DNA of 64,000 nucleotides, taken from NCBI GenBank assembly GCA_030704615.1, contig CM060734.1, positions 45,524,042 through 45,588,041 on the forward strand, read 5' to 3'. This document shows positions 10,914 to 19,840 of this stretch, one piece after another. The notes under the pieces are model-generated. The model did no database searches. It saw only the letters and a list, made by a program, of their open reading frames with translations, and was not told the DNA's origin. A program made the translations under genes and the position numbers. Within the stretch, counting starts at the first letter, position 1; every line of letters begins with the position of its first letter. This DNA comes from Takakia lepidozioides. Its lineage: Eukaryota > Streptophyta > Takakiopsida > Takakiales > Takakiaceae.

Positions 10914-11498
10914 CCGCCCCCCCCCCCCCCCCCCCCCCCCGAATGTGGCAGATTAAGGTGTCGTCAACGACATCTTAATTTTCCAAAACAAAAAACAAAA
11001 CAAAAAAAAAAAAACGGTTTTTTCTTTTTTTGAACCCCCCGAATGTGGCAGATTAAGGTGTCGTCAACGACATCTTCATTAGTTTTCCAAAAACAAATAA
11101 AATAAAAATAAAAATAAACCGTTCTTTTTTTTATTTTTTCTCGTCGAATGTGGCAGATTAAGGTGTCGTCAACGACATCTTAATTCCCAGTACGAGTTGG
11201 CACATGACAATTCATGGAAAAACCAAAAACCCCAAAAAATTTCACCCAAAAAATTTCAACCCACAAAAATCTGATGGCGAACAAGCCTTGGCGGTAAGGT
11301 GGTGTGTGTGCAGGTGCTAGGGATTAAGGTGTCGTTAACAATATCTTAATTCCCAGTACGAGTTGGCATATGACAATTCATGGAAAAATCAAAAACCCCA
11401 AAAACATTCACCCAAAAAAATCTTATGGCGTACAAGCCTTGGCGGTAAGGCGGTGTGTGCAGGTGCTGGGGATTAAGGTGTCGTCAACGACATCTTAA
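10336..11498. repeat. Array of ten 26-bp palindromes inside the MULE
   Basis: The near-perfect palindrome TTAAGGTGTCGT-CA-ACGACATCTTAA occurs at 10461, 10592, 10720, 10799, 10953, 11053, 11158, 11324 and 11473, plus a decayed copy at about 10336. Spacing is 79-166 bp, often near 125-130. The 12-bp arms differ by one base pair. The spacers share looser words (GGCGGTGCGTGTGCAGG, CATGGAAAAACC, CCAAAAA) but have diverged far more than the palindromes, which are nearly invariant (one copy at 11324 has three changes). No open frame crosses the array. Role unknown: it could bind protein, form hairpins in DNA or RNA, or be a tandem-repeat remnant under gene conversion. Confidence 0.85.
10860..10940 (+). 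repeat. Poly-T then poly-C tract
   Basis: About 50 T followed by GCCCG and over 20 C, inside the palindrome array. Similar but shorter T/C-rich words precede the next two palindromes (near 11020 and 11125). Exact lengths are likely unreliable in an assembly. Confidence 0.8.
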
Positions 11499-11932
11499 TT
11501 CCCAGTACGTGTTTTGAAATTTTTATTTATAAAGCACGAGTTCACCTCTCTGCCTTCTTTAGATTTGGGTGTGAGCCTTTCACTCAACCTTGGATACCTG
11601 GAAAAATGACAAGTAACCCCTCCTCAATCCACAAAGCAATGTGGATTCATTGTTGGCAATATACACTGCACTTTCACAATTGATTTGCAAGCAAGACTAG
11701 CATGGTTTAAAGGATTTCGGAGCTCGGGGGATTTCAGAGCTACTACTACAAAACAACTTTGTATTATTTCATTTATTTCATTCATCCATGACTCATTCAT
11801 CATACAGACATTCATCCGCCATTCATCCCAACAGCATCCATAACCGATCCTTGTGATACCAGTCACTCTGCGCAGTAATAGGTCTTCTAAGTCGACTGGA
11901 CGTCCGCGGTTATAGGTAGGCAGGTCCTCAAG

Positions 11933-11954
11933 CGTGAGCAGATTTCTGCTCACG
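11933..11954. repeat. Perfect 10-bp hairpin CGTGAGCAGA-TT-TCTGCTCACG
   Basis: Perfect inverted repeat with a 2-base centre, made of the same GTGAGCAGA word that is tripled at 9.74-9.79 kb. Two more TCTGCTC copies follow by 11990. Confidence 0.7.
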
Positions 11955-12346
11955 AAATTTTCTGCTCGCGGGATCTGCTCACACAATAGCATCCCCCGCG
12001 TACATCATATGCGCGCGTGAGCGGACAACAGACCTGGTGCCGTGGATGGCAGCCTTGCGGGACTCTCTCCTCGCAGAAATGTCGGACTGATGACCCAATG
12101 CCTTCATTGTGGACGATGCCGACGCCGAAATAAATGCCATTACGTAAGTTTCACGTACCCTCATGTACACAAGTCCGTCGTCTGCGTCCATTGTCTGTCT
12201 CTTCGGCAAGTCCCCTGCCATACAACGCAGTCCTGGCTGCAAGTCCGGCCCATTCATTTCTGCAAGTCTGTTGGCAAACCAGTCCGCTGGTAATGTCCTC
12301 TAGCGAAGTCCGCTGGAAGACTCACTTGCGCAAGTACGCTGCAAGG

Positions 12347-12745
12347 TCAGTCTGCTCGGGTGTGCTGCCAGCAACGTCTGGGTAAGTCTGCTGCCGGTCT
12401 CCTAAGTGTTGGGGCACCAACCCTCTTCCCTGTTTTGCGTAAGACCTTGGGTCGCGTTTTCCATGCCTCAACGAAATCTCGTTTCTTTTTCAGCGACATA
12501 TTGTTGTTGTCATTTACAGGACGGAAACTTTTTGCTGCCGCAGGGTGCAACATTCTTGCAGCACTCTTGGCGAGAATATCAACAAGCTGCCCCCTACAGA
12601 TACGAAGAAAAGACAACACATGTTTCTGCAGGTATTTGTCGTCCCCAACAATGCGAAGCAACTCGAGAAAGATGAGCCCACCGCGATCTGCCGTGAAGAT
12701 AATAACGCCAGGTGCCCAAACATGTATTGGCCCCTGGATTGACAC
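12347..12745 (-). CDS. Hypothetical ORF inside the MULE
   Basis: A 132-codon open frame on the minus strand, downstream of the TIR-started ORF and on the same strand. No recognised domain; the middle is basic (SLKKKRDFVEAWKTRPK). It could be a later exon of the 12803-13672 gene or chance. The DNA at 12240-12400 also carries repeated AGTCCGCTGG-like words, which resemble those beside the left TIR. Confidence 0.25.
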   Translation of the reverse strand: MSIQGPIHVWAPGVIIFTADRGGLIFLELLRIVGDDKYLQKHVLSFLRICRGQLVDILAKSAARMLHPAAAKSFRPVNDNNNMSLKKKRDFVEAWKTRPKVLRKTGKRVGAPTLRRPAADLPRRCWQHTRAD

Positions 12746-12802
12746 TTGGGGTCAATCCTATATTAATATATAAAAGCTAGCTATTTCCTAGCTAACTTTA
12801 CA

Positions 12803-13672
12803 CTAGTGGTAAAATAACTTGACAGGTATGAGGCGCAATGTGCCAGGACAGACTCCACTGGTAGTCTCTTTCGACTGGACTTCGTCCACGTGAACCCTCG
12901 ACTGGTCAGACAAGACAATGTCGACGGGAGATGAGACACCTCCTAGACCTGCGAATTCATCATTCCGAATGATGTCTGCAGACGGCTCAGCAGACTGGCT
13001 CTCACTCGAAGTACTAATGATTTGTGTCTGCTGCATAGACCGTCTCCCTGGCACAATCCGTGACACTTCTCGACTGCCTTGGGGACGAGTCTGCTGTTGA
13101 GATTTCGCCCTCGCCTCCTGAGCAGACCTTGCAGCCTTTTCTCTTTCCTTCTTATGGGCCCCATCACTAAGTTTCCTTTTTCTGGGAGCCACAGGCGATG
13201 GCGATGTCAGGTCATGCACATCTTGCATTGAAACATCTGAACCCACCCCATACCGTGCGCGCACCTCCGCCAAAGTGCGGGCCTTTGGGTTTGCGCCACA
13301 GAGTCTGGCGGTGGCCGCATTCACCACCCTCATTGAACTTTGAACTGGCCACGGCTTGAAGCCAGGTGGGATATAGCGCTTGTTTTTGCAACCCGTGTCA
13401 ACACAATGGCGGTTTAGCTGCACTTTGTCCTTGATAATTTCACTACAGAAGGGACAGTGGAGCTTATCCTTCTGCCAGTTGGAGTCTGCAAGCTTGATTG
13501 CGCGGAGCGGGCGGACTGGCCGCGCCGGACTGGGGGCGGGGCTGCCGCGGGCGCGGCTGGTGGGGCCGCGACAGCATGTGGGCGACCGCGCGCAGCAGCG
13601 GGCGGGGGGTCCGGGTGGGGGGAGTCGGGCGTCCGTGCGCGGGGCCCACCAGTCAGCTCGCGCGTGCGCCAT
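12803..13672 (-). CDS. ORF starting in the TIR, with C2HC-like zinc finger
   Basis: A 289-codon frame whose ATG (13670-13672) and first 55 or so codons lie in the right terminal repeat, giving a proline/arginine-rich low-complexity leader (MAHARADWWAPRTDARLPPP). Beyond the TIR it reads HCPFCSEIIKDKVQLNRHC with a further DTGC, a possible single zinc finger (C-x2-C-x12-H-x4-C spacing). It is followed by a basic, coiled-looking, serine/glutamine-rich region (PRKRKLSDGAHKKEREKAA). No transposase motif is seen. It may be a second element gene (as MuDR has mudrB), a captured host fragment, or a noncoding open frame. A host match is not recognised. The leader is probably untranslated in some transcripts, in which case a later start would apply. 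Confidence 0.45.
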   Translation of the reverse strand: MAHARADWWAPRTDARLPPPGPPARCCARSPTCCRGPTSRARGSPAPSPARPVRPLRAIKLADSNWQKDKLHCPFCSEIIKDKVQLNRHCVDTGCKNKRYIPPGFKPWPVQSSMRVVNAATARLCGANPKARTLAEVRARYGVGSDVSMQDVHDLTSPSPVAPRKRKLSDGAHKKEREKAARSAQEARAKSQQQTRPQGSREVSRIVPGRRSMQQTQIISTSSESQSAEPSADIIRNDEFAGLGGVSSPVDIVLSDQSRVHVDEVQSKETTSGVCPGTLRLIPVKLFYH

Positions 13673-13701
13673 AACGTCCCAATTATTGTAAAATGAGGGG
13701 C
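13505..13701 (-). repeat. MULE right terminal inverted repeat
   Basis: Reverse complement of the left TIR with small differences and a few short indels in the GC-rich part. It supplies the start codon (13670-13672) and roughly the first 55 codons of the minus-strand ORF. Confidence 0.85.
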
Positions 13702-13711
13702 GTTTGAGATG

Positions 13712-16700
13712 GTGCTGGTTATTGTCACTTTGTTTTTCCCTAATGTGTTATTCTTTTGTAGGAGACCAAAACTATAAATATGTGGAATTTGCAGCTTGTA
13801 GATATACATTATGGGTGCCTATTTCGCATGAAAGTTTAGGATTTAGGGACATAAATAGGGACATAAACTCTATAAATGCACCATGTCTCTATATCCGCCA
13901 ATGGTTTTATTCCGTTTTGAAAACATATAACTCCTGTGACCGCGGTTTAAAAAGATAAAACCCCCTGACTGTGGGTTGTGATACGCTCTGCTCACATTTT
14001 ACTAACCCCCCCATCACGTCGGCCTTACCAACAAGGCCACTCCCATCTCTCACCGTTCATATTATAGAATTCACATTCTACCATGATAGGTACCAAGACC
14101 AATCAATTACATATAAATGTGACAAATACGAACCCCTCATAACGGCCCTTTCGTCAGCATGGATGGAATGTGGCCCCCTTGACTATTATCACCGCATGTC
14201 AAGGGGTGCACATAGCCATAATATCCACATCCTAAAAGAAAACCTTAAACTACTTTTTAACCACACCACCTCCTTTCTACCATCCATTTTTCAACTATCA
14301 CATCACTCGCTTTCTAATCCTGAACAAGCGCAAGATTGAAAGTGGTCAGCTGGTCAGCTGGCCACTGTGCAATTGGTCCCAATGCTGATAGAGCCCACCC
14401 CTCAAAAGGGGCAGTACCTGCAAGGGGAACTATTGACCACTATGCTCTTATTTACGCTAACTCCGGCTGGCGTCATTTGTATATATGTATGTGAATGATG
14501 TTGAGTTTCCATGTTGACACCATGAACTTTTTCTTCTATTGGCCTTCAGCAGGGCATCCGCGGTCAAAATTGACCGTGTACTGACTATTACGCAATGTAA
14601 TGGGCGAGGGAGATGACATTGTGCCAAGTTTACGCCGCCCACCTTGAAAAAGTGTCTCACCGCCGTCGGGGTAGCCACTTTTCTTGGCAGTCAGCTCAAC
14701 AGAATATCATCTGCTAGCCTATTCCATGGTACAGTCAAATCTTATAAAATCAAGTGGTGTTTTTATGTAAAATTTACCTTTGCTATTAATTTGCCGGAAA
14801 TCAAGTGGTGTTTTACCACTGTGGATGAGGTTGAACCATTTGACGGTGGGGTGTGATAGGAGAGATTTTGGAATTGCTAGATTCTTTGACTATGTAGAGT
14901 TACTTTGTATAGGGGAATGCAACTCAAAATTTTATTCATTCCCTCTCAACTCTGTACCCCCCTTATCACTTTAAAAGATGCACGTTGTAAAGATAAAGAA
15001 AAAAACCATGGAATGCACTGGTCGCCATAGCCATGCTATTCTATGTAATAATCGCCATAAAAATACACTACGCAAAATTTTGAGGTGCTTTATGAGACCA
15101 TGTAACTTAGTGTGGAATATTCGCAATGTAAGTAGAGATGCGGCCATGTTTCTCTTGGGGTCGAGCGGAGCATATTGTTCAATGTTGTCAAGTATAGTGC
15201 TGGCCAAAATAGTTTACCTATGTATTGTCCATATTGGAATTGGAATGTTTGTTGGCTCTCTTGTAGAGAGAGACTTGGCGGAGACATGCAAGTCAGTGGA
15301 GAAAATGTAGTCAAAGTACCTTACACCGTGTCAAGAGGCTGATTGGTGTGTTGTGCCGAGTCACGCTCCCTAGTCTTACCTTCTCTTATGTTGTGCCAAA
15401 GCAAAGCAAGAGAGCCAATTGCCGTTTGAGGCTTGTTTGATTTGTGCATTAGATATATATAGGAGATGCTGAAAAACAACCCAGTTGGATATGTATGGAT
15501 TGGTGCAAGTGGCAAGAGGCTTGAGTTTGTTCCTTGGTTTCTCCTACCATGAAGGTATGCAAGTCTCTTATAGGAGCTATGTCTGAGAATCTAGCTTTGG
15601 TAGAGATAGCAATAAAAGGGAAATGTGTGATATATGGATTGGCTCATATGAGGGGTGCAAAATTGGTTGTATGGCTCCAAAATACGCTAGTTGATCAACC
15701 CGAAATAGGGTTGAGAAGGAAGCTTACCTAGTCTTTTTGTCGTTTTGTTTTGTTGGCTCTGTCCCTTCAGGACAGAGATTTTGCATCGTGTTGAAGTGAA
15801 TGGAAAATGTGGTCAACGGACCTTACACCGTGTCAAGAATATGATTGGTCTAAAAAAGCTCTTAAGTATAAACCACGTGGCAGCTTGTCAAAATTGTTGC
15901 TTCAATGGACAGAAAAATAATAAATGCATGGAGTTCATGCAAGCCCCGCCGTATAGTAATTATGAATAGGTAGTAAAAATCTGGAAGATTACATAATTAG
16001 TCTAAATATCAAGGTAACAGGATTTGAGCCCTGAATCACCCAGGTGGCATAATATCCAATGGACTTTCATTTATGGCATGCACAAGAAGTTGAACGGATG
16101 TCATTCATTAAAAGACAGAATATTCTCTTGACAACTGTCTTGGTCGAATTGGAAGTCTAATCGAAAGTATCGGTGCTAAAACAGCTGAAACACATTACGC
16201 AGTCTTACCTAAGGAAGGCAGGGCCAAAAATAAAAAAATGGACAGAGCCTCTCCCAGTTTGGGGCTTGTTTAGTTTTGGGGACATGGTTGCAATATTTAC
16301 TAAATGCATGGATGTGGGGTAAGGATACAACACCATCTCAGACTTGGATATTGAATGATTGCTGGTGCACCAATCGAACTGCTAGCCATATTTCAACCTA
16401 ATATGTTTAGCAATTGAGTGACTTACTATTGGAATGACAAATTTGTCATGGAGGCGGTCTATCATGGCAGATTGCAAATACTAAACTTCCGAAGCCAATT
16501 AAACATTCACCATCCGCAAGGGCATGAGACTGGTGTTGACAGTACCATCCATAATTCGGCGGCTGCAAGCTTAATCAGTGCATACAGCTGATGATAGACA
16601 CGAGGAAAGACATGCTTACTTGACTTTGCTTGCTGTAGCCTGCACCCAACAGAAAAGGGGACACGGCAAACCATTGTCTGTGTGTGTCCCAAAGAGAGAC

Positions 16701-18315
16701 AGATTACATAGTTTTAACTTGTCTTTTCCTCAATTCCCACTGGGCTATCACACATGATACCTCCTTGAAAGTCTCTACATAGTAAATACATCTATGAATG
16801 TGCTGCGTTAAGCTATATTGACAGAGGACTATATTCAGATGAAACAATCATGTGAAAAGTTTAGTAGTGTCTGGCGCTGCTTAGCCCGACAGGAGAGATC
16901 GCCTGGGCTGCAAAACTTTTTTATCTGTCCCACCACCCTTCAATTCAATGAGCTCCTCTCTCTCTCTTTAATACCTCCCTCCTTACTCAGTATAATGACA
17001 GTATCTGAGACCAGATAAAAACACTCTTACATAAAAAGGGGCCCATTGAAGGTACTTGCACTAAATAGATGTTGGAGCAATTGCTGTGATGTAAAGTTGG
17101 TAACTTACTCTTAGGATATCACATTGTGCAGATTTCCAACACCTGCACTTCACACCACCTAAGAAGGAAGGAAGAAAAGGAGAATACAACATTAACAGAG
17201 GACAGATGAAACACACCTGGCCAGCATGCTTACGCATTTGACGCCAGCGTGACATTTGATACTCATCATCTGGTTCAAGCCTCCGCCCGAGGTAGTATCT
17301 ACAAAACCTGCTACACAAGACTCTGTCCTTAGAATCCAACTCCTTACACTTGCATAATATCTTCTAATGACAGCTTCCAGTGCTGGCTTTATGACACAGA
17401 TGCAAGACTGCTTGCACAACAGGAGTGACTCATTCACATTACACTTTCTTGTACATTGGCCTGACCCTTCCTGTGACTATCATCAATGGTAGGAGTCTGA
17501 TCCTCAGCTATTGGAGACAAAATCTACTCCTACTTACTCGGTGACAATTGATTACTCTATTGATTAAAAAGGCCTATAACCTCACAACAGCTACTATGGC
17601 TTATCAACATCCACATTTCCCAACCCCATCAACCCTAGCATGAAAGAAGCTAACATTTTGTCCTCTGTTCCTTTACAACCTTTTCGAAAGTGGGAACTGG
17701 AAAGCTTAAGCATGCACTGCATGATAACGCCCAAATGGCAAGACTGGTTTGTTTTCAGTGTCTAGACGAAAGTTGAACTTCCAAATATCGTTTAAGGCCC
17801 GCATTGATACTTGGACAGCTGTCATTTCGAGAGTATCACAACAAAAAGTCCAGTTGCTGGAACAGTTCAATAGCATTGTCAAATAGAATGCATGATAGAG
17901 AGAAACATATGCACTACTAGCCTTGTAGAGAAGATTGCAGCAGCAAGCATGGAAACGAGGCATACCATTGAAACCAACCATGTGGATCTTTCTTTGGAAT
18001 CCACCCTCTCTTCCGTGGTTCCTGCCAAATTCAGTATCATACTTTAGGCTCTTACACCAAGCAAACCAGAAGGGGCAATTTTGAAAGGACAAGATTCAAC
18101 ACAAGCTAAATTGTTTGGCAGATTCCATCAACTGCTAAAAGTGTGCCTGTCAAAGCGACGAAATTGAAGTATTCCAGGTCTCTCGATTATGTAGCAGAAA
18201 GCTGTCAGAGAGTCTGGAAATGTCATCTACATCAACAGACAACTCTTATGGAAAGACCCACAACCACATTAGAATTCCCTACTAGTTACAGAGTACAACA
18301 AGGGTCAACTACTAG
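13712..18315. other. Long stretch without a supported gene
   Basis: Moderately AT-rich DNA with only short open frames lacking known domains or splice structure. Local duplications are visible: AAATCAAGTGGTGTTTTA occurs at about 14746 and 14800, and a block containing ACCTTACACCGTGTCAAGA followed by TGATTGGT occurs at about 15318-15345 and 15818-15850. These look like decayed transposon sequence. Confidence 0.5.
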
Positions 18316-18492
18316 TTATACACCACCGTAAGAATCTTTCTCCTCAGCCTGCGTATAAAGCTTCTTAGCTCCAATTATTACCTTGGCAGGATGAGTACTT
18401 TTCACTTTGAAGTGGTTTTTAGCCTCATCAGGGCCCCCGAGTGCGAGCGTCTCATTCTTTAGGGCATCCTCGTACCTGACGCCCTCACTCAT
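18316..18492 (-). CDS. Small 58-aa lysine-rich ORF
   Basis: An ATG-started frame of 58 codons ending TAA at 18316-18318. It begins MSEGVRYEDALKNETLALGG, has a central segment FKVKSTHPAKVIIGAKKLY, and ends EKDSYGGV. The composition is like a folded cytosolic protein: no low complexity, no signal peptide, no membrane span. I do not recognise the family. It could be a small gene, or a processed copy or fragment of a larger protein. It lies just downstream of the acidic-protein gene on the same strand. Its length alone is compatible with chance. Confidence 0.35.
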   Translation of the reverse strand: MSEGVRYEDALKNETLALGGPDEAKNHFKVKSTHPAKVIIGAKKLYTQAEEKDSYGGV

Positions 18493-18870
18493 CAGTTAAC
18501 CATCTTATTAAAACATCATCCTAGCGCAACCCCCCCCCCACCAAAACCCTTCTCCTCTCCGTCTCATGATGAAGTTTGTATATAATAGGCAAGTCCTAAG
18601 AATTTTACTTAAAACTGAGAGTTTTACTTAAAGGCACCCACATCTCGTCTGCTAGTCCGCAATGCCCCTAAAAATGTAGGACAAACTCTGTTCCCTAAAA
18701 ATAAGTGGGTTGAAGTTGAAACATTGGGGAAGGACAGTGCCTGAAGCAGGAGCTAAGAAGGAACCTTAAGCCAAGAAGAAAACAACTTCCAATACTAAAA
18801 AAGGATATAATATTTACAAGAGGTTCATTGCTTCAGAATCAGAATAGTATGGCAGCTGCTGAAAGTAAAG

Positions 18871-19786
18871 TCAAATCCAGTTATAGGAGGCGGACCATTC
18901 TTTTGGAAGCTCAAAAATGCAATCAGGGATAGCATGGCCGTCAAAGATGCCAAGAGCAAGCATCTCCCGAGGAGAGAATTTGGGTGTAAAACCCTCCGCA
19001 AAGTCCTTGCCTATAGGTGCTGTTAGCTCATACTCGTAGTCACTTTGCATCAAATCCTCCACCACAATAGTATCACCTACGTGGAAATCAGCTTCAGATC
19101 TCCCATGCTCTTCTAATACCTGCAATGAGATTAGCCTTTATCAAGTCTTGACCAGCTCTGATGAAGTTTTGTAGAGAAGGTCAGAATTAAATATCGCTAG
19201 AAAATTAAAGCCGTGAATAAGTTCTTCCCATACCCAGAAAGTCCCCTGCAACATCCTCTCCCCCTTCCTCCCTCTCGGTGTGGGTCTATAGTCACAAGGC
19301 TACAGCAAACGTCATCTTATAAGTAAATGTGCAATAAGCAGCCCTGAATCAGTTCTTCGGATGCCCCACAAATTCCCCTCCAACCTTCTCTCCCCCTTTC
19401 TCTCTCTTTGTGTGTGATGTATATACTTGTCCAATAAGCTCCTTGTGCTTTCTCTTGGAGTTATATACTTTTTTTTTTCTCATGTCTGCCCTTTTATGGA
19501 CACATTGTGACTTGCCGCAGTGTTCACAGCAGTGCAGGAATTGACATTCTGTCTTCCGGCGTGATGTGTAAATAGCTCGAATATTACACACTCATCCTCT
19601 AAAATGAGATTAGTATCGCTCTGTACCAGCACAAGGGAAATCCAGGATGAGTCCCACAAGCCGCTCTGGGGGAGTCAGTCACCTGCGGTTCTAAGGTCTT
19701 TCATAGGTCTGCAAAGAAAAACACTACACCTATGCATACAGGGAATTGTCTACATAACACATTGCACATCAAACACTAATGTTCAG

Positions 19787-19840
<54 letters not shown>

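Larger units (their letters stand above)
7871..13701. mobile_element. MULE-type DNA transposon with long TIRs and 9-bp TSD
   Basis: Two long inverted repeats of about 195 bp (left 7871-8065, right about 13505-13701) begin GCC(T/C)CTCATTTTACAATA and are about 90% alike by eye. They are flanked by the direct repeat GTTTGAGAT at 7862-7870 and 13702-13710, a 9-bp target duplication typical of Mutator-like elements. The interior holds a decayed MULE transposase on the plus strand (8.3-9.7 kb), an array of palindromes (10.3-11.5 kb), and a minus-strand ORF beginning in the right TIR. Element length is 5,831 bp. The intact TSD and well-matched TIRs suggest fairly recent movement, presumably driven by a transposase encoded elsewhere. 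Confidence 0.88.

Noticed and set aside
10781-10978. Frame with a long Phe run then Pro run
   Set aside because: It is only the poly-T/poly-C tract read as codons.
10336-11498. Repeat-spacer array resembling a CRISPR
   Set aside because: Spacing is irregular (79-166 bp), spacers are A/T/C-run rich and related to each other, and the setting is a plant transposon with no cas genes.
19683-19708. 26-bp micro-exon in the acidic-protein gene
   Set aside because: It has good splice-like edges, but including it gives an in-frame stop; exons 20109 and 19119 join directly in phase.
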